Positions 23,027 to 34,295 of a stretch of DNA of 64,000 nucleotides are shown here, one piece after another. The translations under genes were made by a program, and so were the position numbers. This DNA is from Capronia americana (taxonomy: Eukaryota; Ascomycota; Eurotiomycetes; Chaetothyriales; Herpotrichiellaceae): positions 930,001 to 994,000 of the forward strand of contig JADWQD010000003.1 in the NCBI GenBank assembly GCA_016110215.1, in the 5' to 3' direction. Each line of letters starts with the position of its first letter. Positions within the stretch are counted from its first letter, which is position 1. The notes beneath the pieces were generated by a model. The model searched no databases and was not told the DNA's origin. It worked only from the letters and a program-made list of their open reading frames with translations.

Positions 23027-25410
23027 ATGGCCACTCATCCACCTACGAACGAAGTAAAGTTGAAGTTCTGCCCTCTTTCAGTCATCCTCAATCAGCATCG
23101 AGGTCGTGATGTACTGGACCGAGACCACAGCTGGGACTACCTCTTATCCGACTGGGATGATTTCCGAACCCTCTCAAAGAGATGATGCCTTTTTCAGTCG
23201 GATGTCCCAGTTCCAGCGCAACTCCTATCACGTACTCGAGGCTTGGTGGTCAGCAAAATACTGCAGTCCTTTGCTCCCTGAATATGCTCAATCATACGTT
23301 GTTCAGCAGAGAGGCAGCGTCTACCCCTTGAATCCAGCCGATCCCGAAGAGATCAAGAAACTGCCCTCTTACCTGATGAAATCGTCCCTTTACGGCGCAT
23401 GGTGCTTCCTTTTGCTGCTGCGCGAGTTCCACCCTGGTGCTTGGAATCCACAACAGAGCACAGAATGCTTGATACCGCTGCAGCGCTGTCGTTACAACGC
23501 TGCCTCTGTTGCAGTAGCTCAGAAAATGGCGGACACCTTGGTCAACCCACAGAGAGCAATCCGGCAGTCACCATCAACTTACCCAGAAGTCCTGATGAAC
23601 GATACCCTTAGTCGAGCCAGTTGCAAAGGCTTTGCGCGTCCTTATTACTTGTGGGACTCAGTCGACCGCCGGACGGTCACAGTGCACGAGTTACCTGCTC
23701 TTCCCAAATATGTGTGCATCAGTCATACGTGGGGACGTTGGCGTGTCAAGGATTCGGCTGTTCACATCCCAGGCGTTGAAGAATGGCTGGTGCCTGAAGT
23801 AGAAGACCGGTCGTACCGTGTACAAGATCTTCCACAACAGTTTGCGCAGGCTACTTCCAGGCTAGATATCAGATACATTTGGTTTGACCTCTTTTGTATA
23901 CCTCAGGTCGACCGCAAACATAGATTGTACCGAAGATCCCAAGAAGAGATCAACAATCAAGCTGCAATATTCGGAGGATCGCAAGCATGCGTCGCGTGGA
24001 TCAATGAAATAAACTCTTGGGATGATATGAGATATGCGCTGGATTATATCTGCTTGGAGTTCCTGCAGAGCACCCCTGCGCCGGATGACGAGGCTACCAT
24101 TCGTCAAATGCTCAAGCTTGGTCACAATAGAGCCTCTGGGATTGTCGGCTTTGTCAGATTGAAGCCTGTGGATGAAGCCACGGAGGCAAACACATCCAGA
24201 GGCGATGACTTGACGCCATATCTATCTTACAACTCTATCAACCAAGCTGATGTGGACCCCGCCGCTGTGGCCATGATGCGAGACATTTACGGGCGCTACG
24301 ATAAGCCTGCAGACTGGCTATCATCTCTTTGGACTCTGCAGGAGTCGGTGTTATGTCCTGATATGCAGCTGTACAACAGCAGATGGGAAAGGCTGGACGA
24401 TCGAGGTGGTAATCCATTAACGCTGAGAACGATAATGGTACTTCTCCCGGCGTCTCTATACTGTTTCACGTCTCTTAAGATCAAGGACATGCCCTTCAAC
24501 GACCCCCAGGAGGCATGGGAGGAGATGGCATTTCAGAACGAGGGCAAAAGGGTTGACGTTCCCCGTGGCGTCTATCTCCTTCGCCACTGTGTGGCTATGA
24601 CTCGACTCGATCTTGTCCTGACAATTGGGCTGCCAGCAATCGTCTTCGCAAGTGCCAACGGGCGAAAAGCCACCTATAGCCGAGCCCCAGCCATCATGTC
24701 TGCCATCGGGATCACCGCCTGGTACAAGAATGCCATGCAGCAGCAGCCTGGGTCGGAGAACCGTGAAATTGTGCTGAATTCATATCCTCTCGCATTTGTG
24801 CGTGAGGCTGCTGAAAAACAGGGAGCGCTATTCTGGGAGTCTGACCCCCTTCCAGTGACGGATGAAGTCATTCAAAATATCATTAAGGCTAGCAAAACAG
24901 ATCTCGACAGCCTCGGGACAAAATCCGGCTCGGGCAGAAGGAGCCCTCACAAATATTCTGGGGTCAATGTCATACTGCAAAATCGATGTTGAGGACCATT
25001 TCACCATCCGAGAATGGAGAGTTCAGCAAAATGCAAGCATCCATATGTCGTCCGTAGGCATAGCAGCGACGTCTGAGGACTCTGTTACAGGTAGGAAAAT
25101 CAGAGCTCGAGCCCGCTGTTGTAGTGCTGGAGACGACCGCATTCAAAAGCTGTTGCAAGGGGTATATGTCATTGATCACGTCGATGATTTTACGCGATTT
25201 CTGCACGTACTACCACAGGCACTTCAACAACCTGGAGATCGCATCTATGCTGTGGTGCTTTACCACGACGGCCCGCATCAAAATGGTATCCTGCTGCGAA
25301 TGATATCACCTCATATTTATGGAGAACGCTACCTGGTCAAAATTGGCACATACTGGACGGATGAGATCCAAGAAGTCCCAGCTACACAAGTAGACTGGAT
25401 AGTTTTGTGA
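23027..25410 (+). pseudogene. Second HET-domain gene, reading frame broken near its start
   Basis: The conserved N-terminal region of this HET subfamily is split over two frames. From the ATG at 23027 the frame reads HSWDYLLSDWDDF and stops at 23183. The continuation FFSRMSQFQRN follows in the +1 frame, and I see no plausible intron between them. The main frame then runs to 24992 and holds the HET domain: YVCISHTWGRW, IRYIWFDLFCIPQ and SSLWTLQESV. Near 24900 the protein-like frame shifts again into one that ends at 25410 with ATQVDWIVL. A 46 bp phase-0 intron at 24855-24900 could explain this second shift. If the first shift is real, the native protein cannot be made unless translation starts at the ATG at 23109, giving a HET protein with a replaced N-terminus. 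A sequencing or assembly indel is the main alternative. Confidence 0.6.
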
Positions 25411-26591
25411 TAGGTAAGCAGATGTGCTCCGGACGCTGGAAGAAAATCCCTGCTAATGTATGACGCTCTAGTCAATATGAATTGACCATGACCTCATTCT
25501 TTCGTTCCACGCTGGACAATTTGACTTCTGAGACCTTCATTATCTTCTCTGATTGGGCTCTTTCTAATGTCTCTTCAATGCAACGAATCTATGCATGGCT
25601 ACAAACACGAAGAAGAGCAAGAGACGGCTGAATCCGCCGAACCGAAGGCAACGAGCGAGCAGAGAAAAGAGGAATGTAGTGAATGACGACTTACACGAAG
25701 GTGTTCAAGCAAACTTGACCTGCTGGCGTCTTGAGGAAGGGGACGCATGAATGAAAACGTGACAGGAAAAAGCAGAGGCTATGAGGAAGATGAAGCGGGC
25801 CGAAAGCGATTCCAGTCGAGAATTTGCAAGCGATGCTCCAACGGCGGTTGCGAAGCACTCTTGTTTTGATACAATTGAAAGACACCTCGAAGACTGGCGA
25901 CTGTGTTCGTGCGGCCAATTCACATGGTAGATGAAGGAGGACTGGTACCCTATATATCAATTCATAGTTTAACTTCCCTAGACTTCACCACTGTTCCTAG
26001 CTTGATGGCAGATACTCGGTACTAGCCATATCATCAACATTCGCTCCATCGCTGATGGAAAAAAAGCTGCTGTCATATGGACGAAGATCTGCCGTCAGCA
26101 CGCCTCGTGGGAAGAGTCCAAGCGGTATACAGAGACAGACCACGCCCATCTGGCGATAAGATTGTGGCGCAAGTAGAGGGAGAGAGCCCCTCATAGGGAG
26201 AAGGCGCTGAAGGAAGAATGAGTTTGAGAGGCCCGCCAGGCCTGCCTCTTTCAAGGCAGTATTAGTCGCGGAAAAGCCTAATCTTCGACTGTCACTGAAT
26301 CGCTACACTCTACCTATTCACATACTATGTAGTACTCGTATGTGCAAGTACTTATTATTAAAGCTGTATTTTTGCGCAGCCCCCCTTCTCTCTCTTCTCT
26401 CCTCTTACCAGGCACCCCCCGGGTAGAAGGCTCGCAATATGTTTTGCCTTTGTACATAGGTGAGGGGAGGTGCGTTGTTCACTCGAAGTTCGTTAGAGAA
26501 TACACCGTGCACTAAACTATTTTCGGGATCTACTACCCTGCGGTCTTCTTTGACCAACATCCAACGGCTCTGCACATACCATACTTCTCTA
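25411..26591. other. Intergenic tract, no supported gene
   Basis: 1.2 kb between the 3' ends of the second HET gene and the transporter gene. It holds GTAC-type words near 26012 and 26325. No protein-like frame. Confidence 0.45.
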
Positions 26592-28233
26592 TCAATTGAC
26601 TGCTGTAGTAGTGTTGGCCTCTGGCCCCTTCTCGGACGTCTCCACCCAGTGCTCCTCGCCGTAAGGGGCTTTGGAGATGCCGGCCATGATTCCGCCAGTC
26701 GTGAACAAGTTGTCGACTTGTTCCAGGGTCTTCCCACCAGTCTCTGGGCACAAGAAGAATACGAAGGCGATGGCCACTAGATTTCCGCTCAGCACCCAGA
26801 ACCAGAAATGCCACCCACAGTTGTCGAAACCAATAGGTCCCACAAAGACGGTCAGGAAAGTCCCTAGCCATTCACCAGCGGAGGTCGCCGCACCACCAAT
26901 GTGGCGATATTCGAGCGGGGAGATCTCGGCGCAGTACAGCCAGACTGCTCCTTCGTAGGCATAGCCCATGATGAAGAGGAAGATCCATAAAATGGCTATC
27001 GAGGCCCACCGGATAGATGCTGTCTGGGGCACGGCAACCAAAGCGATGAAGATGACGAGGCAGATGGTCATGGCTATGGCGCCGTAAAGCAGGGTGCTTC
27101 GGCGACCAGCTCGTTCGATGGTGAAATAGAGAGGTACGCAGCCCAGTGCAAAAATAATGTTCTGAACTCCGGCAAGGGCGGAAATCAAGGTGGGAGTAGC
27201 TCCAGTGTTGGACAAGATAATGGAGCCTGGATCACAAGATTAATACCAGAGGAGCTTGACCGGGAGCCGAGGAGCATAAAAGACTTACTATAATAGGCCA
27301 TCAGACTGCTACCCATCCACTCACGAATAAAGGGCAGCCAGAAGCAGATACACAATCTTCTTGCAATCTTCAGGGGTGAGTGGTCGATGAGACCTGAGGT
27401 GATGAATTGCTGCCAATGCAAGCTGGAGCTGGCTTCCAACTCGGACTCAATGGCCAGCAGGATTTCCTGCCTGGTGCGTTGAACATCAGGATCGTCCGGC
27501 GAGGGGACGTCATGAAGACGCGCCAGTATAGCATCGCCCTCGGCAATGCGATTCTGAGCATAATACCATCTCGGGGTATCCGGAAGAAACAGCATGGACC
27601 CGCCGCCAATCCCTGCGAAGACGATCTGGAAGATGACAGGGACTCGCCAGGAGACCTGGTTATCCATCTTGGTAAAGCCATAGTCGATCCAGTAGGCCAG
27701 CGGGACACCAGAGATCAACATGATGGCGTTCAAAGCATTCGCAGGACCTCGATCCCCCGAATCCACTCCAGTCTCTGACAGGTAAATTGGGACGGCCGAC
27801 GAGATGCAACCGATGGCGAATCCTGTGCAGCATCTGCCGACGATAAGTTGGGCGATGCTGTACGACGAGGCTTGGATGATAGAGCCGATGATTGCGCCCA
27901 CGTTTCCCAAGATGATAGTGCCACGGCGACCCAGCCTGAATGAAAAGAACCCCACGACGACGGATGTGACAAAGGCAGCCAGACTGTAGGCACTGGATAT
28001 CATCGGTATTGTGTATTGTCCAGTGTTCTCGAGCCCGATGGCCTCGATGAAGGGCTTATGGAGCAGGACACCGCCCAACACGCCAGCATCGTACTACACG
28101 CACAACAGTGAGTTACAACAGCCAACAGACCAATCATGGGTTTACGTACGCCATACATCATGAACGAGGCACCGCACACAAGCTTCATCAGCAGGTACAG
28201 CTTTCTGCCTCGGAGACTTTGGAACAACGTCAT
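26592..28233 (-). CDS. MFS sugar-type transporter
   Basis: Three exons, 28150-28233, 27289-28093 and 26592-27226, give 507 residues with about 12 hydrophobic spans. Motifs of the sugar porter family are present: GRRGTIILGN after the second span, the PESPR-like motif DTPRWYY before the central loop, GRRSTLLYG in the second half, and PETGGKTLEQVD after the last span. The protein should carry a hexose, polyol or related small molecule across the plasma membrane by proton symport or facilitated diffusion. Exon 1 joins as MMYG to YDAGVLGG, the usual first-loop sequence. The open frame extends upstream without an ATG, so the start is the ATG at 28233. It is divergent from the bZIP regulator, a common layout for an inducible transporter and its regulator. 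Confidence 0.92.
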
Positions 28234-28913
28234 GGTTGCGGCGGCGGAATGGGTTGAGACAAGACAAGAAAATGATAGCCTCCGCGGAGCAAAGACTGCG
28301 ATAAACTGGGATTCAATCGGCGTGCATGCGAAACCATGGCAAGGGAAGACGCTCTTGATATGCTTCTCTCCATCCTCCACATCGATCCCGAGAGCGCCCC
28401 CCGAGATGGTCGACTCAGACACAGACTGATCAGACACCAGGGCTAGTGTTGCTTAGGGCGTTAGCGCGACCAGATGGTGCAATGAAGCCCACCGGACAGG
28501 ACCCCCAAGCTCCTCACCGTGACCGCTGGTTACCCCAGAAAACTCCACGCAAAATAGGCGAACCCCTGCTGTCCCCGCCTCATGTGTGAGCACGAAGGAG
28601 TTGGACGGGTCTCTTATCAAGCTCGTGCAAACTGTGACAGGCTGCGGCCACTTTGCGGGAGCCTTTTTCATCGCCACAGGGCAAACCCCAAGTGACCGGC
28701 ACAGGAGGCCGTGCGCCTCCACTTCCGAGTATTCTACCTCGGTTTATTCCTCTTCTCCAATTGCACAGGTCAGTCCACCGTGCACAGCTGGACGGTAATT
28801 GTCCAATTTTGCAGTAACTCTTTCGTGACAAGTCAGGGCCGACCGTCACCTCCCGCCTACCAAGCTTCCTATGCAGACACTAAACCTAGCCTTGCCTTAC
28901 GAGCGCCGCACAT
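28234..28913. promoter_or_regulatory. Divergent promoter of transporter and bZIP genes
   Basis: 680 bp between the two start codons. Both genes must take their promoters from here. No clear AP-1 or CRE-type palindrome was found by eye. Confidence 0.55.
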
Positions 28914-30594
28914 ATGACGGATTCTACGGCGGAGAACAGCTTCACCAACGACAAGAGGACGAAGAAGCCCCGGCAGCGGACCGAGAGGAAAAAGATCCAG
29001 GATCGCCTGGCCCAGAGGGCCACCCGCGAGAAGACCAAACAGCGGATTGCTGCGCTCGAAGAGGCTCTCAGCAGTCTCAAGTCCGGCGATGATGCCAGCC
29101 GCACAGCCTCACTCACGCGAACCATCGCAAACCTGCGAAACAACAACCACCGGCTTCAGTATACGCTTGACAAAATCCAAGCTATGATTAGCCAAGTCGC
29201 GCTCATTCCTGAAGGCAACGACGACGACACCGACGCCAAACCAGTCTTCAAGCCTGGGGCTAGCGGCCTCGAAGAGAAGACTTCCAGATCCGAATCGGCC
29301 ACAGCTCTCATTCCCGAAATCGAGCTTGCCGGCGCTGCGCTTACCGACAGTGACCCCTTCGACTTTGAACTCCCTGAAACAACCTCGATGACTCCCTCTA
29401 GTCCCCATGTAGCCATGTCTGTTCCTTGGTATGGGCCCTGTGCCTCTCCAACAAAGGGAGCTCCCGAAGACAATGCTTGCAAGGAGAATAGTCTTGCAGA
29501 AGGCATTACTCTGGGCCAAGCCCTGGAAGTCAGGGCCTCCACTGTCTCTGCTCGCGACACCGCAGCAGATTGGGACGGCGTGGACCATTTCGATTCCGAC
29601 CTCCACCGCGACCACCACCAACACCACAACAACAACCAACTCCTTGACGTTTTCGACCAGACAGACTTCGGCGGTTGGAGTTCGTACGAGTCTGCACTAT
29701 TCAACACCCAACCGCCAACCAATCTCGAGGTCACGGAAAGGATCGCCCCAGACGCCGAAAAGTGGTATGTTGGAAACTCGGCCTACTTTAGGGCCCTGGA
29801 CTCGGTGAAGAGACGGGTCAAGTCAGCTGCGACCATGGATTTTCAGGTAGCCTTTCAAGCCATGCTGTGGGGATGGCAGAACGTCGGCCATGAAGCTGAG
29901 CATCCCGTGTGGAATGCTTTGCGAGAGGTCGACCAGCGAATCTTTGGCACTTGGACATCCATGGCTCAAAGGATTGCCATGATGTACGTCTGCCAGACTT
30001 TGATCCAGTATCGCGAGAATCCGGCGCCGGAGAATCTCAGGCGAGTCCCTGGCTTTTTGCGGCCTAGGTGAGAGATTTGGCCCCCCATTCCAAGATGGGT
30101 GCCTCGATGTTCTGACCGCGTGAATCGCAGACCTTCGCAGGAACGACTGGCCCACCCCGTCGTGATCGATTTTCTGATCTGGTATGTCCCTCGTCTTTGG
30201 CGTACCTGTCTCCCGCCCCATTCCGCTGCAGAGCTGTCGGTTTCAGTTTTGTTCTGGGCGCCTTCCACACCAACAGTGAGCTTATCATTCTTCCAGGCCC
30301 GGCATGCGCGATCGCATGGTCTTTGAGCATGAAAAGTACGCTGCGACGGGCGTCTTCTCTGCGGCCTACGTCGAAAACTTCTCCTTCTTCTGGCCTTATT
30401 CCAACAAGGAGATATTTGTTTATGACCACCTCCACGATCGGCACGACTTCAGCCCCGTCTTCCTGCAATACGTGTATAACTATGAGAACTGGACCATGAA
30501 GCCAGGATTTTTCGAAAAGTGTCCGGAGATGCGGTACGATGTCCCTGCTCTCGGGAGGACTATAAACATCATGAGATCTGTGACTTCTTTCTGA
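28914..30594 (+). CDS. bZIP transcription factor with DUF3425 C-terminal domain
   Basis: Three exons, 28914-30067, 30131-30181 and 30297-30594, give 500 residues. Residues 14-44 form the basic region (ERKKIQDRLAQRATREK), followed by a short coiled coil with LEEALSSL. A Ser/Thr/Asp-rich central part resembles an activation region. The C-terminal part (VVIDFLIWPGMRDRMV, joined over introns 1 and 2) is the DUF3425 domain, which fungal bZIP regulators of stress and secondary metabolism often carry. The 51 bp middle exon is short but required by the domain. Oddity: the almost invariant Asn of the bZIP basic region (QNR) is Asp here (residue 30), which should weaken or change DNA recognition. Its position beside a transporter and redox genes suggests a pathway regulator. 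Confidence 0.9.
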
Positions 30595-30878
30595 AGGCCA
30601 TCGATAGACGTTCTTCCCAACGGTATCTATGTCTAGGGTATCTCTAGTCAAACTCTCTTGAAAATCAGCCCTCCTCCAGATTAGCTACACCAAGTCTTTT
30701 CTGTATATCGCCCCATCGCCCTTTTTGTTCCCAGTTTTCTTGGAGGAGCCAGCCATGCCCGATTGCAATTTTGACCCGTTCACGCCTCTTGTATTGCCGG
30801 TTGCACAACGATCCTTCTGCATGCCCACATGATAAATCTCTCTGGGGGTTTCGCTTGCCTGCATCAATCCACGATTCA

Positions 30879-32460
30879 TCACAGCAAATTGAAGTCGACC
30901 ACTATGCGACTGCACGTTTTTAGCCATTGGCACTTCGCATAGACATTATCCAAGAATGGGTTTCGAACTTACCCTGCGACTTGCCCGTGCCTGAGCTTCT
31001 GGACCGCTTCGTTGAACTTACTTAATCCTACCACTGTAGGTTCGAGACGCAGTTTACCTGGCTTATCATCAGCCTCTGCCAGATTCCTTTCACGGGTTTG
31101 TGAGGGAATGAACATACCTCTTCGAGCGAAATCGAGTGTCTCGTCAATGTCGGCCATACTGCTCACCAGTGTCCCCGCGATCGATTGACCTCGGAATACC
31201 AGTGTCGAGGGGTCAAGGTCTATGTGGTATTTTCCGTGCGGAGGGAGACCGATGCTAGATCTCAGGTTTTAGTTTTGACTTCTTTCGTGGAAAACGAGCC
31301 AAGCGGACGGAAGTGGGTGGGCTTTTTACACACCACATGACTTTTCCGCCTGCCCGAACGCCTAAATAGTCGAGAGAAATCGGGTACGACTGGACGGCGG
31401 TGACGAAAACAGCGTGTGCGCCGCCTCCTGTCAGGTCCACCACTTCCTTGACCGGATCGCCCTTTTGGAAATCCACGAAATATTCGGCGCCCAGCTGCAT
31501 CGCAAGCTTTCTTCGCTCGTCACCAGTGTCGATGACTATAGCGCGAAGACCCATGGCAACCGCGAGTTGGACACCTTGGATTCCGACACCGCCACCTCCG
31601 CCGGGGAAGACTGCGAATTGACCGGGTCGAATTCCTGACTCTTTGATCGATGTGTAGACTGTCGAGGCAGAGCACATGACGGGGCCGGCGATGTAATCTG
31701 AAACGCCCTTTATTCATGTCAGTCTATCCTTAGCTAGAGTGGCCTAATTCATTCGAGACCTACATCGGGAATGAGCTGTGCCAATTTGATTAGCCAACGA
31801 TTGTCCAGAAACAGTGATGCATGACTTACGGTAGTATAGCTGTCCGGCGAGATGACATACTGCTTGTAGGATCCTATTCTTTGTAAGCCTGACTGTATAG
31901 CATCTTGCAGGAGGTTGGTGCTCACCATCGCATGCTCCTCCGGTGAAGACGGCCTGGAGACAGTACTGTTCCCGTCCAGACTTGCAGTGCTCGCATATGT
32001 GGCAGACGTTTTGGATGGGCTTGAAGCCCGCCCGCTGGCCTACTTTGAGTCCCTTGACGTTCTCCCCAACTTTGACAATCACTCCCGAGCCTTCGTGCCC
32101 GGCGCACTTCACTCCCAAATCTGACATCTTGGGCAAGTTCCAGTCGTTCAGCATGTAGTGAATGTCGCTCAGGCAGATGCCGGTCGCGTTGAGCTTGATG
32201 AGGACATCATTAGGACCTAAGGGGGGATGGGGAGGCGACAGTCAGCTAAAATCCTGATAGTGTCGCGGCGGATTCATCAATGCTTGCCGACTTCTGGTAC
32301 GGGGACCTTTTCGACCTCGACGTAGAAATTCGGGCCTTCGTCTTTCTGTTCGGACCGTCGTCAATCTCTCGTGCGCAACTGAGGCAAAGCGGACATCTCT
32401 TACGACGACTGCACCCCAGCATTCCGTGGGAATGTCATAGCTAACAGAAGAGTCACCCAT
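30879..32460 (-). CDS. Zinc-dependent alcohol dehydrogenase (MDR family)
   Basis: Nine exons, 32404-32460, 32288-32345, 31926-32216, 31830-31873, 31764-31775, 31334-31707, 31118-31254, 30973-31057 and 30879-30909, give 362 residues, a normal length. The enzyme should oxidise a primary or secondary alcohol with NAD(P). The catalytic zinc ligands are the Cys of GICLSDIH and the His of GHEGSG. The structural zinc site is C-x2-C-x2-C-x7-C in CHICEHCKSGREQYC. The nucleotide-binding loop is GGGGGVGIQG. The end GRIVVDFNLL is typical. Introns are unusually many. One exon is only 12 bp (codes LIPD), and intron 2 (32217-32287) appears to use a GC donor. It shares the minus strand with the SDR gene downstream in coordinates and is near the Baeyer-Villiger gene. 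Confidence 0.9.
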
Positions 32461-33333
32461 GGACGTCGGAGGTCGGAGATGGATGGGGATGTCGAGTAGA
32501 CGGCGGTGGATAGTATGTGCACGTATGGCTTTCTGAGCGCAAAGAGTTGACAGACGAAGAGAGAAGATTCAGCAAGCAGCCTACACAACAACAAGATACA
32601 ACCCGGATAGAGAAAAGGCCGTGTGCCATTCTTAGACAGACGAGGACGAGTCAGACACCGCGGGATGTGTCTGACTCGTCGGGAAAGCGTTGTACCCAAG
32701 ATCCCTCGTAGAGGTACAGAGTGCCACTTCGCCCGAGCGCATTTCGAGTCAAGCAGGGTCGAAGTTCCACAGCCAAGCAGTAGCCGCCAGTAATGTACAT
32801 CACTGTTGATGTTTTCGAAAACACCTCGGCTGCGGGGGAAAATAAACGACGGCCAGACGCAATGGCGGGAAGGTCGAATTGTGCTTGGCGATCTGGATGG
32901 AGTCCCTGAAGCAGTCTATTGTCCCTTCAGGCTCCTCACTCAACATATTAGCCCAAGCATTTCCGGGTTGTAATGTGACCTTCCCAGGTTGCAGATTGCA
33001 GAATCCTGTAACCGAAAGGGTTGAGGGTGTCCTGAGCAGATCTGTAATAGTGAGGAGAGTTGAGCGTCAAAGTGCGCTCGGTTTCAATTTACTCCGTCTT
33101 TCGCCGCAAAGAGCGAGATCACGTGCGACAGGAGGAGATCTATTACGAGGGATCGTAAAAGGCTAGATAAGGGGCCCCTATCGTGTTTACTTAGGGACTA
33201 CCTCGTACTTAGGGTAGTACCGAGAGTCATCGAAGGCCTAAGATGACCCTACGCCCGAATATTAGGTAACCTTTTCTGTCGCTCGCCAGCGTTTCCCCGT
33301 TCAACTCACGATGGTCTCGACGTTATTATCAGC
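32461..33333. other. Intergenic, alcohol dehydrogenase promoter side
   Basis: 870 bp between the alcohol dehydrogenase start and the SDR stop. It contains a GTAC-rich tract at about 33198-33228. No gene supported. Confidence 0.45.
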
Positions 33334-34295
33334 TTAGACTTTCGATGCCCTTGCTTTCATCAAGGCCTCCAGTTTATTCGTCATGATCCACTCGGCCGCG
33401 TCGTCTCCCCAGGCCGGCTGCTCTCGGTAGTGGACCTTGTCGACGCTGCACTCGGCAATCTGGCCTGACACGGCGTCGTCCTTCACAAACCCCATGACGG
33501 CCCGTACAATGGTCGACCTGGGCGTTACGTACTCGGATGGCGCGACGGCCATCAGCGCCGGCGTCAACCCGGTGTCCACGAGTCCCGGACAAATACAGTT
33601 GACCGTGATGGGCTCGCCGAGGGTGCGCAGCCGTCGGGCCATCGCGCGCGTCAGGCCTACGATGCCGTGTTTCGCGGCCGTGTATAAGGGGATATTGTCG
33701 CCGGGGTATAGCCTGTTGAGTACCCGTCAGTGCATGTTTCTATCTTCATCTGGGAAGGGGAGGGAAGGGAAGGGAAGTGGATGCATGAAACGATGGATAT
33801 TCTTCCTTACCCGCACATAGACGACGTGAAAACAATCTTGCCCGCCTTGGACGGATTCTGGCGGAAGAAATGCAGCGCCAGATACGCGCTGTAGACCATG
33901 GCGTTCAGGCAGATGTCGATGACCAGCTCGTTGGGCTTCGCGGGGATCGGCAGCTCCGAGTGCATCGTCGCCGCGGGCGCGTAGAAGTCGATCCGGTCGC
34001 CAATTCCCGCGTTCGCAAACACGAGGTCCAGCCGCTTCCATGTGTCCCAGGTCGCCAGGAACGCTCGGCCCTGGGCCTCATAGTCGGTCACGTCGGCTTG
34101 GATGAAGATGGTCCGCTCGGCGTCGAATTGCACCTGGGCCGATGAGATCGACGCCGGGTTAAGGTCGACGATGGTGAGGTTCCAGCCCTGGGCGGACAGT
34201 TCTTGCGCCACGGCCAGTCCCATCCCGCTGGCGCCGCCGGTGATATAGGCCACCGGTGCGGATGACCGGGCGGTACTATCTCCATTGTTCTGCAT
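33334..34295 (-). CDS. Short-chain dehydrogenase/reductase (SDR)
   Basis: Two exons, 33811-34295 and 33334-33712, give 287 residues, a classical SDR. The cofactor loop is TGGASGMG (TGxxxGxG), followed by NAG at the expected distance. The catalytic Ser is in FTSSMCG and the Tyr/Lys pair in YTAAK. The exon join falls between Ser and Tyr and is exact (SMCG to LYPGD). An Asp after the second beta strand (TIVDLNP) favours NAD(H) over NADP(H). The likely reaction is interconversion of an alcohol and a ketone, or a 15-hydroxyprostaglandin-dehydrogenase-like oxidation. It is divergent from the Baeyer-Villiger monooxygenase, which uses ketones, so the SDR may supply its substrate. That pairing is inference. 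Confidence 0.92.
33752..33777. other. G-run tract in the SDR intron
   Basis: Five G-runs of three or four bases separated by one or two A on the plus strand, a G-quadruplex-type pattern. It lies wholly inside the 98 bp SDR intron (33713-33810). The transcript itself is C-rich here. Confidence 0.6.
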
